From assembly GCF_015475875.1 (NCBI RefSeq), contig NZ_JADKYM010000004.1:62001-126000 (forward strand): DNA of 64,000 nt, read 5' to 3'. The translations under genes were made by a program, and so were the position numbers. Below, one piece after another: positions 18,502 through 27,849 of this stretch (positions are counted from its first letter, which is position 1; every line of letters begins with the position of its first letter). A model generated the notes under the pieces. That model was not told the origin of the DNA, did no database searches, and was given only the letters and a program-made list of their open reading frames with translations. This DNA comes from Sphingopyxis solisilvae (lineage in GTDB: Bacteria > Pseudomonadota > Alphaproteobacteria > Sphingomonadales > Sphingomonadaceae).

Positions 18502-19694
18502 TTCAGCCCACCCACAAACCGCTCAAACAGATAGAAGCTATCCTGCGGCCCCGGGCTCGCCTCGGGATGATACTGCACCGAAAACGCATTCTTCCCCGTG
18601 ATCGCGATGCCACAGTTCGATCCGTCGAACAGGCTCTTGTGCGTCTCGACCACGCCGCCGGGCAGGGTCGAGGCATCGACCGCGAAGCCGTGGTTCATGC
18701 TGGTGATCTCGACCACGCCGTCCGCGAAATCACCCCCGACGCGCTGCACCGGGTGGTTCGCGCCGCGGTGACCCTGATGCATCTTCACGGTCTTCGCGCC
18801 CGCGGCGAGCGCGAGGAGCTGGTGGCCGAGGCAGATGCCAAAGATCGGGACATTGCGTTCGAGCAGCCCCTTGATCACCGGCACCGCATATTCGCCCGTC
18901 GCCGCCGGATCGCCGGGGCCGTTCGACAGGAACACCCCCGCGGGGCGCAGCGCGACGATGTCTTCGAGGCTGGTCTTTGCGGGCACCACGGTGACGCGCG
19001 CGCCGGCCTGGACCAGGTTGCGGAAGATATTGTCCTTCGCGCCATAATCGACCGCGACGACGTGGGGCGCGGCGTCGGCGGCGCGCTTGTGCTCCGACAC
19101 GTCATAACCCGAACCCAGATGCCAAACCCCCGCATCCCACGCGCCCTGCCGCTCGCGCGTCACGGTCTTGGCGAGGTCCATGCCCTCCAGCCCCGGCCAG
19201 CCCTGCGCCAGCATCAACAGCTTATCGAGGTCGAACTTGCCCTCGGGGTTGTGCGCGACAACGCCGGTCGGCGCACCGCCGTCGCGGATGCGGCGGGTCA
19301 GCGCGCGCGTGTCGATGCCGGCGAGGCCGATCAGCCCCTGCGCCGCCATCCATTCGGGCAAGGTCTGGACGCTGCGGAAATTGCTGGGCGCGGTCGGCAG
19401 CTCGCGGGTGACGCACCCGATCGCGGCGCGCTTGTCACGCTCCATATCGTCGGGGTTCGCGCCGACATTGCCGATGTGCGGAAAGGTGAAGGTGATGATC
19501 TGGCCCGCATAGCTGGGGTCGGTCAGGATTTCCTGATAGCCGGTCATCGCGGTGTTGAAACAAATCTCGCCCACACCCGCACCGCCCGCGCCATAACCGA
19601 TCCCCCACAGGATCGTGCCGTCGGCAAGGACGAGGACGCCCGTCGCCCCATCGGGCTGGGTTTTGGGCGCGGCAGAGGGGTTGGCAAGTGCCAT
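18498..19694 (-). CDS. carA: Carbamoyl-phosphate synthase small subunit (glutaminase)
   Basis: 398 aa. The N-terminal CarA domain includes CFNTAMTGYQEILTDPSYAG. The C-terminal class I glutamine amidotransferase has the nucleophile Cys in FGICLGHQL and the His/Glu pair in YHPEASPGP. It supplies ammonia to CarB. It is divergent from yqeY across 131 bp, where its promoter must lie. Confidence 0.98.
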   Translation of the reverse strand: MALANPSAAPKTQPDGATGVLVLADGTILWGIGYGAGGAGVGEICFNTAMTGYQEILTDPSYAGQIITFTFPHIGNVGANPDDMERDKRAAIGCVTRELPTAPSNFRSVQTLPEWMAAQGLIGLAGIDTRALTRRIRDGGAPTGVVAHNPEGKFDLDKLLMLAQGWPGLEGMDLAKTVTRERQGAWDAGVWHLGSGYDVSEHKRAADAAPHVVAVDYGAKDNIFRNLVQAGARVTVVPAKTSLEDIVALRPAGVFLSNGPGDPAATGEYAVPVIKGLLERNVPIFGICLGHQLLALAAGAKTVKMHQGHRGANHPVQRVGGDFADGVVEITSMNHGFAVDASTLPGGVVETHKSLFDGSNCGIAITGKNAFSVQYHPEASPGPQDSFYLFERFVGGLK

Positions 19695-19825
19695 TCAACA
19701 TGCTCCGGACGGGGGGCTAAACGGCCGATCAAGTAGGCAGCAAAAAAGTGATTCACAAGCTATCGAATTTGGAATCTTGGCGCTAGAGAGGGCCTTTCCG
19801 AAATTTGCAGCGCATGGGGACACGT

Positions 19826-20278
19826 ATGATTCGTGACGACATCAAGGCTGCGCAGGTCGCCGCGATGAAAGCCGGCGACAAGGCGCGGCTCGGCACCATC
19901 CGGCTGATGCTGGCCAAGATCAAGGACAAGGACATCGAACTGCGCACCGGCACCGCGCCGGCCGACGACGATGTGCTGGTCACCGATGTGCTGCAGAAAA
20001 TGGTCAAGCAGCGCCGCGAATCGATCGCGATGTACGAGCAGGGCGGGCGGCAGGAGCTGGCCGACATCGAGGCGGCCGAAGTTGTGGTGATCGAGGATTT
20101 CCTGCCGGCGCAGCTGAGCGACGACGAGGCGCAGGCGGCGATCCGGGCGATTGCGGCGGAGCTGGGCGCTTCAAGTTTGAAGGACATGGGGCGCGTGATG
20201 GCGGCGGTGAAGGAACGTCACGGGTCCGAACTGGACATGAGCAAGGCGAGCGGGTGGGTGAAGGCGGCTTTGAGCTAG
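19826..20278 (+). CDS. YqeY/GatB-related protein
   Basis: 150 aa from ATG 19826 (MIRDDIKAAQVAAMKAGDKARLGTIRLM). YqeY domain, resembling the C-terminal tRNA-binding part of GatB. EDFLPAQLSDDEAQAAIRAI and DMGRVMAAVKERHG are family hallmarks. It is often found just before dnaG and rpoD, as here. It may act in tRNA-dependent amidation or RNA binding; the true role is not settled. Confidence 0.92.
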   Translation: MIRDDIKAAQVAAMKAGDKARLGTIRLMLAKIKDKDIELRTGTAPADDDVLVTDVLQKMVKQRRESIAMYEQGGRQELADIEAAEVVVIEDFLPAQLSDDEAQAAIRAIAAELGASSLKDMGRVMAAVKERHGSELDMSKASGWVKAALS

Positions 20279-20300
20279 AGCCGCGAACAAACGCTCCGCT

Positions 20301-20383
20301 CTCCGTTTGTCCCGAGCGAAGTCGAGGGACGTATAGTCCAGCACCAACGTGTCTCGACTTCGCTCGATACGAACGGGTAGAGA
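20301..20383. repeat. REP-like palindromic repeat, copy 1
   Basis: Long imperfect inverted repeat. The left arm contains CCCGAGCGAAGTCGAGGGAC and the right arm GTCTCGACTTCGCTCGATAC, separated by about 25 bases. Nearly the same unit occurs at 20713-20791. Such units are common in sphingomonad intergenic DNA. This copy lies between yqeY and the GIY-YIG gene. Confidence 0.85.
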
Positions 20384-20389
20384 GATGGG

Positions 20390-20836
20390 ATGGCGTTCTG
20401 GACCTACATTCTGCTCTGTGCTGACGGCCGCTATTACACGGGACACACCGATCATCTGGAACGCCGCTTCGCCGAACATCAACATGGCGGGTTCTGCGAT
20501 TTCACCTCGCGGCGGCGGCCTGTGACTTTGGTCTGGTCGCAGCATTTTGCGACGCGCGTCGAAGCGCTGGAGGCCGAGCGCCGAATTAAGCCTTGGTCGC
20601 GTGCGAAAAAAGAGGCGCTGATCTGCGGCGACTGGGAAAAGGTGAGCCATTTCGCTAAACCACCCCATGAACGCCCGCCCCTTACAATGTCCTCGAAGGA
20701 GCATACCCCCTCCCCGTTCGTCCCGAGCGAAGTCGAGGGACGTGAGGCCGGGCGCCAACGTGTCTCGACTTCGCTCGACACAAACGGAGGTGGGGGTATG
20801 GCCTCCCCGCGCAAGGACGGTAGGGGGGTTAAGTGA
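20390..20836 (+). CDS. GIY-YIG domain nuclease with repeat-derived C-terminal extension
   Basis: 148 aa. The single GIY-YIG domain fills residues 3-85: Y6-I in the first motif, Y16-T-G18 in the second, arginines R25/R26, and a downstream Glu in VEALEAERRIKPW. Residues after about 105 (SPFVPSEVEG onward) are simply the translation of REP-like copy 2, so the functional protein is probably about 100 residues plus an accidental tail. Its TGA overlaps the dnaG GTG start. Free-standing GIY-YIG proteins of this type have no agreed role; they resemble the UvrC N-terminal nuclease. Confidence 0.85.
   Translation: MAFWTYILLCADGRYYTGHTDHLERRFAEHQHGGFCDFTSRRRPVTLVWSQHFATRVEALEAERRIKPWSRAKKEALICGDWEKVSHFAKPPHERPPLTMSSKEHTPSPFVPSEVEGREAGRQRVSTSLDTNGGGGMASPRKDGRGVK
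20713..20791. repeat. REP-like palindromic repeat, copy 2 (inside the GIY-YIG reading frame)
   Basis: Same unit as 20301-20383, with arms CCCGAGCGAAGTCGAGGGAC and GTCTCGACTTCGCTCGACAC. The palindrome extends further out: ATACCCCC at 20703 pairs with GGGGGTAT at 20792-20799. In RNA this would be a strong hairpin just before the dnaG start codon. Confidence 0.85.
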
Positions 20837-22716
20837 CCCTCACCCCGCAATGGCTGGACGAATTGCGATCGCGGATCACGCTGTCGACCCTCATCGGCCG
20901 GACGGTGAAGGTCACCCGCGCCGGTCGCGAGTATAAGGCCTGTTGCCCCTTCCATAACGAAAAGACCCCCAGCTTCACGATCAACGACGAGAAGGGTTTC
21001 TACCATTGCTTCGGGTGCAGCGCCCACGGCGATGCGATCCGGTGGATGACCGACCAGCGCGGGCTGTCATTCATGGATGCGGTGAAGGAACTCGCCGCCG
21101 AAGCCGGGATGGAAGTGCCCGCTGCCGACCCGCGCGCCGCAAAAAAGGCCGAGGAACAGGCGAGCCTGCGCGATGTTGTGCAAGCCGCCTCCGACTGGTT
21201 CACGCAGCAGCTGGGCAGCAGCAACGGCGCCCCGGCGCGCGACTATCTCGCGAAGCGCGGGATTTCCGAGGCGACGCGCAAGGCGTTCGGCTTTGGACTG
21301 GCGCCCGACAGCCGCTCGGCGCTGAAAGAAGCGCTCAAGAAATTCCCGACCGCGATGCTGGTCGAATCGGGGATGCTGATCGCGGTTGACGACAAGGAGC
21401 CCTACGACCGCTTCCGCGGCCGGTTGATGATCCCGATCCGCGATGCGCGCGGGCGGGTGATCGCGTTCGGCGGGCGCATCTTGGGTGACGGCGAGCCCAA
21501 ATATCTGAACTCGCCCGACACGCCGCTCTTCGACAAGGGCCGCGTCCTTTACAATATCGACAAGGCATCGCCAGCGTCTCGGCAGACGAACCGGATCATC
21601 GTCGTCGAAGGCTATATGGACGTGATCGCGCTGGCCGAGGCGGGGATCGCCGACGCCGTCGCGCCGCTCGGCACCGCGCTGACCGAGGCGCAGCTGGGGC
21701 TGATCTGGCGGATGGTGCCGGTGCCGGTGCTGTGTTTCGACGGCGACGCGGCGGGACAGAAGGCCGCGATGCGCGCCGCAATGCGCGCGCTACCGCTGCT
21801 CCGTCCGGGTTTCAGCCTCGCCTTTGCGACGCTACCCCCTGGCCAAGACCCCGACGACATCGTCCGCGCCCGCGGTGCCGAAGGCTTCACCGCCTTGCTC
21901 GACGAAGCCCAGCCGCTCGTTGAGCGTCTGTGGGCGCATGAGGTCGCCGCCGGATCGCTCGCCACCCCCGAGGAGCGTGCGGCGCTCAAAACGCGATTGC
22001 TCGCGCATGCCGACGCGATCGAGGATGCCGATGTCCGCCACCATTATCGCGAGGCTTTCCGCGAGCGGCTGGACACGCTGTTCTCGCGGCCGCGTCCCGA
22101 TCGTACCACGCGCGCGCCGTGGGCGCCGCAACCACAACGCGGTGGAGGCGGGCGCCGCTTCGCCCCCGACCCGCGGCTCCAGCCGCCCGCGGACGAGGCA
22201 CGGTCGATCGGCCAGATCGGAATTGGCGGTCATTATGCCGCCGCCCTGATCGCCGGATTGCTGCGCTATCCCGCTGCCATGCGGCGCCACGAGGAGGCGC
22301 TGACGCGCATCGCGATTGCCGACCCCGGCGACGCCGAACTGCTGCGCCAGATGCTTGACATCGCAAATGCCCAAGAAGGGCTTGATTGCGAGGGGTTGCT
22401 TGCCATATTGGAGCCAATGAAAGTGTATAATAGGGCGACGACATTGCTCAGAGCCGACGGAATGCACTTCTCGTTCAATCGCAGGCTTGAAGGCGAAGAG
22501 GTTGATACAGCGCGCGAAACGGCGCTGCGTGACCTTGACGAATATATTGGTGTGCTGGTGACGCAGCCCGAAATCCGCGCCCGGCTCGCCGAAGCCACCG
22601 CGGAATTCCAGCGCACGATGAACGACGAAGGATTTGCGCGACAGCAAAAACTGTTCGCGATGGACAAAGAACTGACCCGCCGCCTGGCCGCGCTGTCCGA
22701 CAGCAGCCAGCGCTGA
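20833..22716 (+). CDS. dnaG: DNA primase DnaG
   Basis: 627 aa from GTG 20833. The N-terminal zinc ribbon has C38, H41, C59 and C62 (CPFHNEKTPSF and YHCFGCSAHGD). The TOPRIM catalytic core includes VVEGYMDVIAL and FDGDAAGQKAAMRAAMRAL. The C-terminal DnaB-binding helical domain runs from about residue 455. Start is coupled by a GTGA overlap to the GIY-YIG gene. It makes primers for replication and sits in the classic dnaG-rpoD order. Confidence 0.97.
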   Translation: MTLTPQWLDELRSRITLSTLIGRTVKVTRAGREYKACCPFHNEKTPSFTINDEKGFYHCFGCSAHGDAIRWMTDQRGLSFMDAVKELAAEAGMEVPAADPRAAKKAEEQASLRDVVQAASDWFTQQLGSSNGAPARDYLAKRGISEATRKAFGFGLAPDSRSALKEALKKFPTAMLVESGMLIAVDDKEPYDRFRGRLMIPIRDARGRVIAFGGRILGDGEPKYLNSPDTPLFDKGRVLYNIDKASPASRQTNRIIVVEGYMDVIALAEAGIADAVAPLGTALTEAQLGLIWRMVPVPVLCFDGDAAGQKAAMRAAMRALPLLRPGFSLAFATLPPGQDPDDIVRARGAEGFTALLDEAQPLVERLWAHEVAAGSLATPEERAALKTRLLAHADAIEDADVRHHYREAFRERLDTLFSRPRPDRTTRAPWAPQPQRGGGGRRFAPDPRLQPPADEARSIGQIGIGGHYAAALIAGLLRYPAAMRRHEEALTRIAIADPGDAELLRQMLDIANAQEGLDCEGLLAILEPMKVYNRATTLLRADGMHFSFNRRLEGEEVDTARETALRDLDEYIGVLVTQPEIRARLAEATAEFQRTMNDEGFARQQKLFAMDKELTRRLAALSDSSQR

Positions 22717-22747
22717 CCCACCGATTGCCCCCTAGGCAGGAACATAT

Positions 22748-24775
22748 ATGGCCACCAAGAACACCGCCGCCGAAACCGAAGCCGACACCGACGGCCCGCT
22801 GATCGACCTGAACGAGGCCGACGTCAAAAAGCTGATCGCGCGCGGCAAGAAGCGCGGGTATCTGACCTATGACGAGCTGAATGCGGCGCTGCCGCAGGAC
22901 GAAATGTCGTCCGAGCAGATCGAGGACATCATGTCGGCGATTTCCGATATGGGCATCAACATCGTCGAAAGCGACGAGGATGTGCAGGAAGAGGCCGAGC
23001 AGGAACAGGACGACGAAGTCGATGTTTCGGCCGGCACGGGGTCCGTGTCCAACCCCGCGATCGAGAAGAAAAAGGAAACGGTTGATCGCACCGACGATCC
23101 CGTGCGCATGTACCTGCGCGAAATGGGCGCGGTCGAATTGCTCAGCCGCGAAGGCGAAATCGCGATCGCGAAGCGCATCGAGGCGGGCCGCGACACGATG
23201 ATCCTGGGGCTGTGCGAAAGCCCGCTGACCTTCAACGCGATCATCGACTGGTCGACCGCGCTGAACAATGGCGACATGCAGCTGCGCGAGATCGTCGATC
23301 TGGAAGCCATGCTGTCGAAAGACCCGGCGCCCGAAAATCTTGAGGAAGAAGGCGCCGAGGACGACGGCGAGATCAGCGAAAAGACCGCCGGTGTCTCGTT
23401 CAAGGACGAGGACGAGGTCGAGGAAGAGCCCGCCGCCGACGGTGACGACGAGGACGGCGAAAGCACGTCGGGCAAGCGCGAGAGCTTTGAAGAAGATGAA
23501 GAAGACAACACGCTCAGCCTCGCCGCGATGGAAGAGCTGCTGAAGCCCGACGCGCTCGAAAAATTCGCGAACATCACCAAAAGCTTCAAGGCCTTTTCGA
23601 AGCTGCAGGAAACGCGGCTCGAAGCCTTGTCGTCGGGCGGCGAGTTCCCGGCGGCTTCGGAGAAGAAATATCACAAGCTGCGCGAGGAACTGACCGCGCA
23701 GGTCGAAAGCGTGCAGTTTCACGGCACCAAGATCGAATATCTGGTCGACCAGCTGTACAGCTACAACCGTCGCCTGACCGCGCTCGGCGGCCAGATGCTG
23801 CGCCTGGCCGAGCGTCACAAGGTGCCGCGCAAGTCGTTCCTCGACAATTATGTCGGCCGCGAGCTCGAGGAAAACTGGCTCGACCAGGTGGCGGGTCTCG
23901 ACAAGAAATGGGCGGCGTTCGCCGAGAATGAAGCCGGCGCGGTCGACCGCATCCGCATCGAGATCAGCGAAATCGCGCAGGCGGCGGGCATGAGCCTGAC
24001 CGAATTCCGCCGCGTCGTGAACATGGTGCAAAAGGGCGAGCGCGAAGCGCGCATCGCCAAGAAGGAAATGGTCGAGGCGAACCTGCGCCTCGTGATCTCG
24101 ATTGCGAAGAAATACACGAACCGCGGGCTGCAATTCCTCGACCTGATCCAGGAAGGCAATATCGGCCTGATGAAGGCGGTCGACAAGTTCGAGTATCGCC
24201 GCGGTTACAAGTTCAGCACCTATGCGACCTGGTGGATCCGGCAGGCGATCACCCGCTCGATCGCCGACCAGGCGCGCACGATCCGCATCCCGGTCCATAT
24301 GATCGAGACGATCAACAAGCTCGTGCGGTGCAGCCGCCAGTTCCTCCACGAAAGCGGCCGCGAGCCGACGCCCGAGGAAATGGCCGAGCGGCTGTCGATG
24401 CCGCTCGAAAAGGTCCGCAAGGTGATGAAAATCGCCAAGGAGCCGATCAGCCTTGAAACGCCGATCGGCGACGAGGAAGATTCGCATCTGGGCGATTTCA
24501 TCGAGGACAAGAATGCGGTGATCCCGGTTGACGCCGCCGTGCAGTCGAACCTGAAGGAAACGGTCACCCGCGTCCTAGCCTCACTCACCCCGCGCGAGGA
24601 GCGCGTGCTGCGCATGCGCTTCGGCATCGGCATGAACACCGACCATACGCTGGAGGAAGTCGGCCAGCAGTTCAGCGTGACGCGCGAACGCATCCGCCAG
24701 ATCGAGGCAAAGGCGCTCCGCAAGCTGAAGCACCCGTCGCGGTCGCGCAAAATGCGCAGTTTCCTCGACCAGTAA
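22748..24775 (+). CDS. rpoD: Primary sigma factor RpoD (sigma-70)
   Basis: 675 aa. Region 1.1 at the N-terminus is followed by region 1.2 ([19 protein letters not shown]). A long acidic non-conserved insert lies at about 195-260, rich in Glu and Asp. Region 2 holds [17 protein letters not shown] and the -10-binding [17 protein letters not shown]. Region 4.2 near the C-terminus has [20 protein letters not shown] for -35 recognition. It follows dnaG by 31 bp and ends in a clear terminator. Confidence 0.99.
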   Translation: MATKNTAAETEADTDGPLIDLNEADVKKLIARGKKRGYLTYDELNAALPQDEMSSEQIEDIMSAISDMGINIVESDEDVQEEAEQEQDDEVDVSAGTGSVSNPAIEKKKETVDRTDDPVRMYLREMGAVELLSREGEIAIAKRIEAGRDTMILGLCESPLTFNAIIDWSTALNNGDMQLREIVDLEAMLSKDPAPENLEEEGAEDDGEISEKTAGVSFKDEDEVEEEPAADGDDEDGESTSGKRESFEEDEEDNTLSLAAMEELLKPDALEKFANITKSFKAFSKLQETRLEALSSGGEFPAASEKKYHKLREELTAQVESVQFHGTKIEYLVDQLYSYNRRLTALGGQMLRLAERHKVPRKSFLDNYVGRELEENWLDQVAGLDKKWAAFAENEAGAVDRIRIEISEIAQAAGMSLTEFRRVVNMVQKGEREARIAKKEMVEANLRLVISIAKKYTNRGLQFLDLIQEGNIGLMKAVDKFEYRRGYKFSTYATWWIRQAITRSIADQARTIRIPVHMIETINKLVRCSRQFLHESGREPTPEEMAERLSMPLEKVRKVMKIAKEPISLETPIGDEEDSHLGDFIEDKNAVIPVDAAVQSNLKETVTRVLASLTPREERVLRMRFGIGMNTDHTLEEVGQQFSVTRERIRQIEAKALRKLKHPSRSRKMRSFLDQ

Positions 24776-24806
24776 CGTAAAACGACCTCCCACTTCGTCG
24801 AAATGA

Positions 24807-24845
24807 ACGGGCGCTTGGTCTAACCAGGCGCCCGTAATGTTTTGA
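24807..24845 (+). terminator. Intrinsic terminator after rpoD
   Basis: ACGGGCGC (24807-24814) pairs with GCGCCCGT (24828-24835), with an inner TGGT/ACCA extension. AATGTTTTG follows. Confidence 0.85.
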
Positions 24846-25030
24846 AAGCTTGTAAAAGTCTTGCGGCCACCCAAATGGGCGGCGCTCTCCCCTCCCCGAG
24901 TTTCGCGCCATGAATATAATGACAATCGGTTGGCGTAATTTCCCGATCAATGGGATCGAATCCCGTGACGAGCAGGCCGTAACGGTCGGCGCGGCTGGCA
25001 AAAGCCTTGGAAATGCGCGCACCGGAAAAA

Positions 25031-25047
25031 TTGGCACAGCCTTTGCT
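25031..25047 (+). promoter_or_regulatory. Sigma-54 (RpoN) promoter for the pspC-type gene
   Basis: TTGGCAC and TTGCT are separated by 5 bases, which puts GG and GC exactly 12 bp apart. This matches the RpoN -24/-12 consensus at all key bases. The expected transcript start is near 25058, about 44 bases before the PspC-domain start codon. The rest of 24846-25030 shows no gene. Confidence 0.75.
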
Positions 25048-25101
25048 TTACAAGGGTCAGAAACACGGGGACCAACCCGCAGCCAAGAGGACAAGAAAAA
25101 A

Positions 25102-25395
25102 ATGGATACGGACACCACCAATCTCTTCCGCCGTCGCGATACATTTTTCGGTATCTGCGAGGCCGTGGGCCAGGATTTCGGCTTTAACCCGCTGTGGCTG
25201 CGGCTGGCGATCGTTGCGCCGCTGTTCTTCTTCCCGGTGCAGACCTTCATTGGCTATTTTGCGCTCGGCGCGGTGGTGCTGGCCTCGCGCCTGATCTTCC
25301 CCGCCAAGTCGAATGCCGTCGCTCCGGCCCTGACGGTGGCGACCGACAGCGCACCGCGCGAAGAAAAGGCCGAGGAGTTTGCCCTCGCGGCTTGA
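25102..25395 (+). CDS. PspC-domain protein
   Basis: 97 aa from ATG 25102, preceded by AAGAGGA; an in-frame ATG at 24910 lies upstream of the sigma-54 promoter and is rejected. NLFRRRDTFFGICEAVGQDFGFNPLWLRLAIV is the PspC core: a short basic head, then one or two membrane segments at about residues 32-66. PspC proteins link to phage-shock/envelope stress. No pspA, pspB or pspF is adjacent, so this appears to be a stand-alone RpoN-controlled member. Confidence 0.88.
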   Translation: MDTDTTNLFRRRDTFFGICEAVGQDFGFNPLWLRLAIVAPLFFFPVQTFIGYFALGAVVLASRLIFPAKSNAVAPALTVATDSAPREEKAEEFALAA

Positions 25396-25513
25396 GCGAA
25401 CGGCCCTTCTCCCATCAAGGGGGAGGGGCGAGCCGCTCCAGACAAATCCCTATTGCACCCGCCCCGCATTTCGCTATGGGCGGCGCGTGCAGGGCTTGCC
25501 CTGCGTATGATCG

Positions 25514-25706
25514 CGCCGGTGCCCGAAAGGGCTTAATAGGGAACGCGGTAGGCGCGCCGACACGGCGCGCCGAAACCGAGGCTGTCCCTGCAACTGTAAG
25601 CGGCGAGCGAGATGCACCGTTCGGGTTCCGACCCGGACAGCCACTGGGGCAACCTGGGAAGGCGTGCATCGAGCTGTGACCCGCGAGCCAGGAGACCTGC
25701 CGGCGT
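25514..25706 (+). promoter_or_regulatory. Cobalamin (B12) riboswitch
   Basis: The order of conserved segments is read directly: GGTGCCCGAAAGGG, TTAATAGGGAA, then CTGTCCCTGCAACTGTAA, GCCACTGGGGCAACC, GGGAAGGCG and GAGCCAGGAGACCTGCC. These are the core elements of the cobalamin aptamer. It precedes btuB by about 190 bases, so high B12 should repress the uptake operon. The rest of 25396-25895 holds no gene. Confidence 0.95.
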
Positions 25707-25895
25707 GGGTCGCTCAATGCCTGGGTCCAGGGAAAGGCCACGGCACGGAGAATTCCGTCGAGCGACGACCAAGCGGCTGGAGCCGCTTCGGTGCCGGGGC
25801 CGCAGGCATTGACGCCACTTGCGACACCGACAGCGGTCGATCGCGCGCGCGTTTCGGCAGGCTCCGCCTTCGTTGCCGGCGTGCGGGAGTCTCCC

Positions 25896-27749
25896 ATGTT
25901 GAAATATTCGAGCATTTCTCTTCTCGCCCTTGTCGCCGGAACGCCGGTCGCGGCGCAGGAAATTTCCAGTCCAGACGACATCGTCGTCACGGCGTCGGGC
26001 ATCGCACAATCGCGCGACGAGGTCGGGCAGGCAATCACCGTCATCGATGCCGACACGATCGAGAAGCGCCAGACGACCGACGTCGTCGACCTGCTCGCGA
26101 CAACTCCCGGCATCCGCTTCAACCGCACCGGCAGCACCGGCTCGGTCGCGGGCATCTCGATCCGCGGCGCCGAAACGACGCAGACATTGGTGCTGATCGA
26201 CGGGGTCAAGGTCAACGATCCCAGTGGCATCGGCGACGGATTTGACTTCGGCCATCTGCTGACCGGCAACATCCACCGCATCGAGGTGCTGCGCGGATCG
26301 AACTCGGTCGTGCACGGCAGCCAGGCGATCGGCGGCGTGGTCAGCCTGATGACCGTAACGCCCGACGCTGTCTTTGCGGGTCGCGCTTCGGCCGAATATG
26401 GCTATAGCGATACCGTGACCGCCAAGGCCGACCTGTCGGGCACCGCCGGGGCGGTATCGGGCGGCATCGGCGGCGCCTATTTTCGCACCGACGGCATTTC
26501 GTCGGCAGCGGTCGGCACCGAGCGCGACGGCTACAAGAATTTCGCGGGCAACGCGCGGCTGAAAATTGCGTTCAGCGACGCGCTCAGCCTCGACCTGCGC
26601 GGCTATTACATCAACGCCGACCTTGATTATGACAGCTTTTTCGGTGCCCCCGCCGACAGCGGCGATGTGGCTAAGCTCGATCAATATGTCGGCTACGCGG
26701 GGCTCAACCTCGGCCTGTTCGACGGCCGTTTTACCAGCCGCGCGGCGGTCACGTGGATGCGCAACGAGCGCGATTATTTTTTCGTCCGCGGCACCGCACC
26801 CGACTATGGTTATAAGGGCACCAACCTGCGCTTCGAATATCAGGGCGTCGTAGCGCCCGTCGATAGCGCCAAGCTGGTGTTCGGTTACGAGCATGAGCGC
26901 CCCGATTACGACTTCTTCGGCTTTGGTTCGACCGACAGCCAGAAGGCCAATATCGACAGCGTTTATGCGCTGGGCATCGTCCAGCCGATCACCGGCCTGT
27001 CGCTGACCGGCGGCGTTCGTCACGACGATCACAGCCAGTTCGGCGGCGCGACGACCTTTGGCGCCAATGCCAATTATTCGCCCAACGGCGGCGCAACCAA
27101 CGTCCGGCTGAGCTATGGCGAGGGTTTCAAGGCGCCGTCGCTCTACCAGCTTTACGACAGCTTCAGCGGCAATGCGGCGCTGCGCCCCGAAGAGTCGAAA
27201 AGTTACGACATCGGCATCGACCAGCGCCTCGCCGACGGCCGGGCGTTGATCTCGGTGACGGCGTTCCTCCGCAACACCGTCAACCAGATCAATTATGACA
27301 ATGCGACCTTCACTTACGGCAATATCGACCGCGCCCGCGCCAAGGGCGTGGAGGCGACGCTCGCGCTGCGTCCCGTCGATGCGCTGAACGTCACCGCATC
27401 CTACAGCTATATCGACGCGCGCGACCGGTCGGGGCGCCCCGCATTCGACGGCAAGCGCCTGCCGCGCCGCGCCGATCACGCAGTCAGCCTGTCGGCCGAC
27501 TATGACTGGTCGTTCGGGCTGTCGACCGGCGCGACGATCACGATGGTCGGCGACAGTTTCGACAATGCGGCGAACACGGTGCGGCTCGACGGCTTTGCAC
27601 TCGCCGGGGTGCGCGCGTCGTTCGCCCTCACCGAGCGGGTCGAAGTGTACGGACGTGTCGATAATCTGTTCGACGCCGATTATGCGACGGCATTCAACTA
27701 TGGCACCTATGGCCGCGCCGCCTATGGCGGGGTTCGGGCGCGATTCTGA
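25896..27749 (+). CDS. btuB: TonB-dependent vitamin B12 receptor BtuB
   Basis: 617 aa from ATG 25896, with GGGAG upstream. Signal peptide ends near AAQ (residue 21). The TonB box region is DDIVVTA. The plug domain spans about 40-150 (ATTPGIRFNRTG, RIEVLRGSNSVVHGSQAIGGVV). A 22-strand barrel follows, ending GGVRARF with the terminal Phe. The B12 assignment rests on the riboswitch and the btuFCD genes behind it. Confidence 0.93.
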   Translation: MLKYSSISLLALVAGTPVAAQEISSPDDIVVTASGIAQSRDEVGQAITVIDADTIEKRQTTDVVDLLATTPGIRFNRTGSTGSVAGISIRGAETTQTLVLIDGVKVNDPSGIGDGFDFGHLLTGNIHRIEVLRGSNSVVHGSQAIGGVVSLMTVTPDAVFAGRASAEYGYSDTVTAKADLSGTAGAVSGGIGGAYFRTDGISSAAVGTERDGYKNFAGNARLKIAFSDALSLDLRGYYINADLDYDSFFGAPADSGDVAKLDQYVGYAGLNLGLFDGRFTSRAAVTWMRNERDYFFVRGTAPDYGYKGTNLRFEYQGVVAPVDSAKLVFGYEHERPDYDFFGFGSTDSQKANIDSVYALGIVQPITGLSLTGGVRHDDHSQFGGATTFGANANYSPNGGATNVRLSYGEGFKAPSLYQLYDSFSGNAALRPEESKSYDIGIDQRLADGRALISVTAFLRNTVNQINYDNATFTYGNIDRARAKGVEATLALRPVDALNVTASYSYIDARDRSGRPAFDGKRLPRRADHAVSLSADYDWSFGLSTGATITMVGDSFDNAANTVRLDGFALAGVRASFALTERVEVYGRVDNLFDADYATAFNYGTYGRAAYGGVRARF

Positions 27750-27804
27750 TGACAGGGCGCTGTCGGTGCAGATCGACAGCGCCGTCCCGGATGGGAGGCA
27801 AGGC

Positions 27805-27849
27805 ATGAGCAATAATCGTTGCACGACGCCGCGAGCCGCGGCGCGTTGA
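27805..27849 (+). CDS. Possible 14-codon leader peptide coupled to btuF
   Basis: ATG 27805 has an excellent GGGAGG signal at 27793-27798. It encodes MSNNRCTTPRAAAR, with TGA at 27847-27849 overlapping the TTG at 27846 that opens btuF. Either a coupling leader, or the original btuF start displaced by a frameshift. Only the arrangement is seen; no function is known. Confidence 0.4.
   Translation: MSNNRCTTPRAAAR

Noticed and set aside
14852-18601. A 1249-codon open frame on the plus strand opposite carB
   Set aside because: Antisense shadow of carB; its residues track the reversed codon phase of a highly conserved gene.
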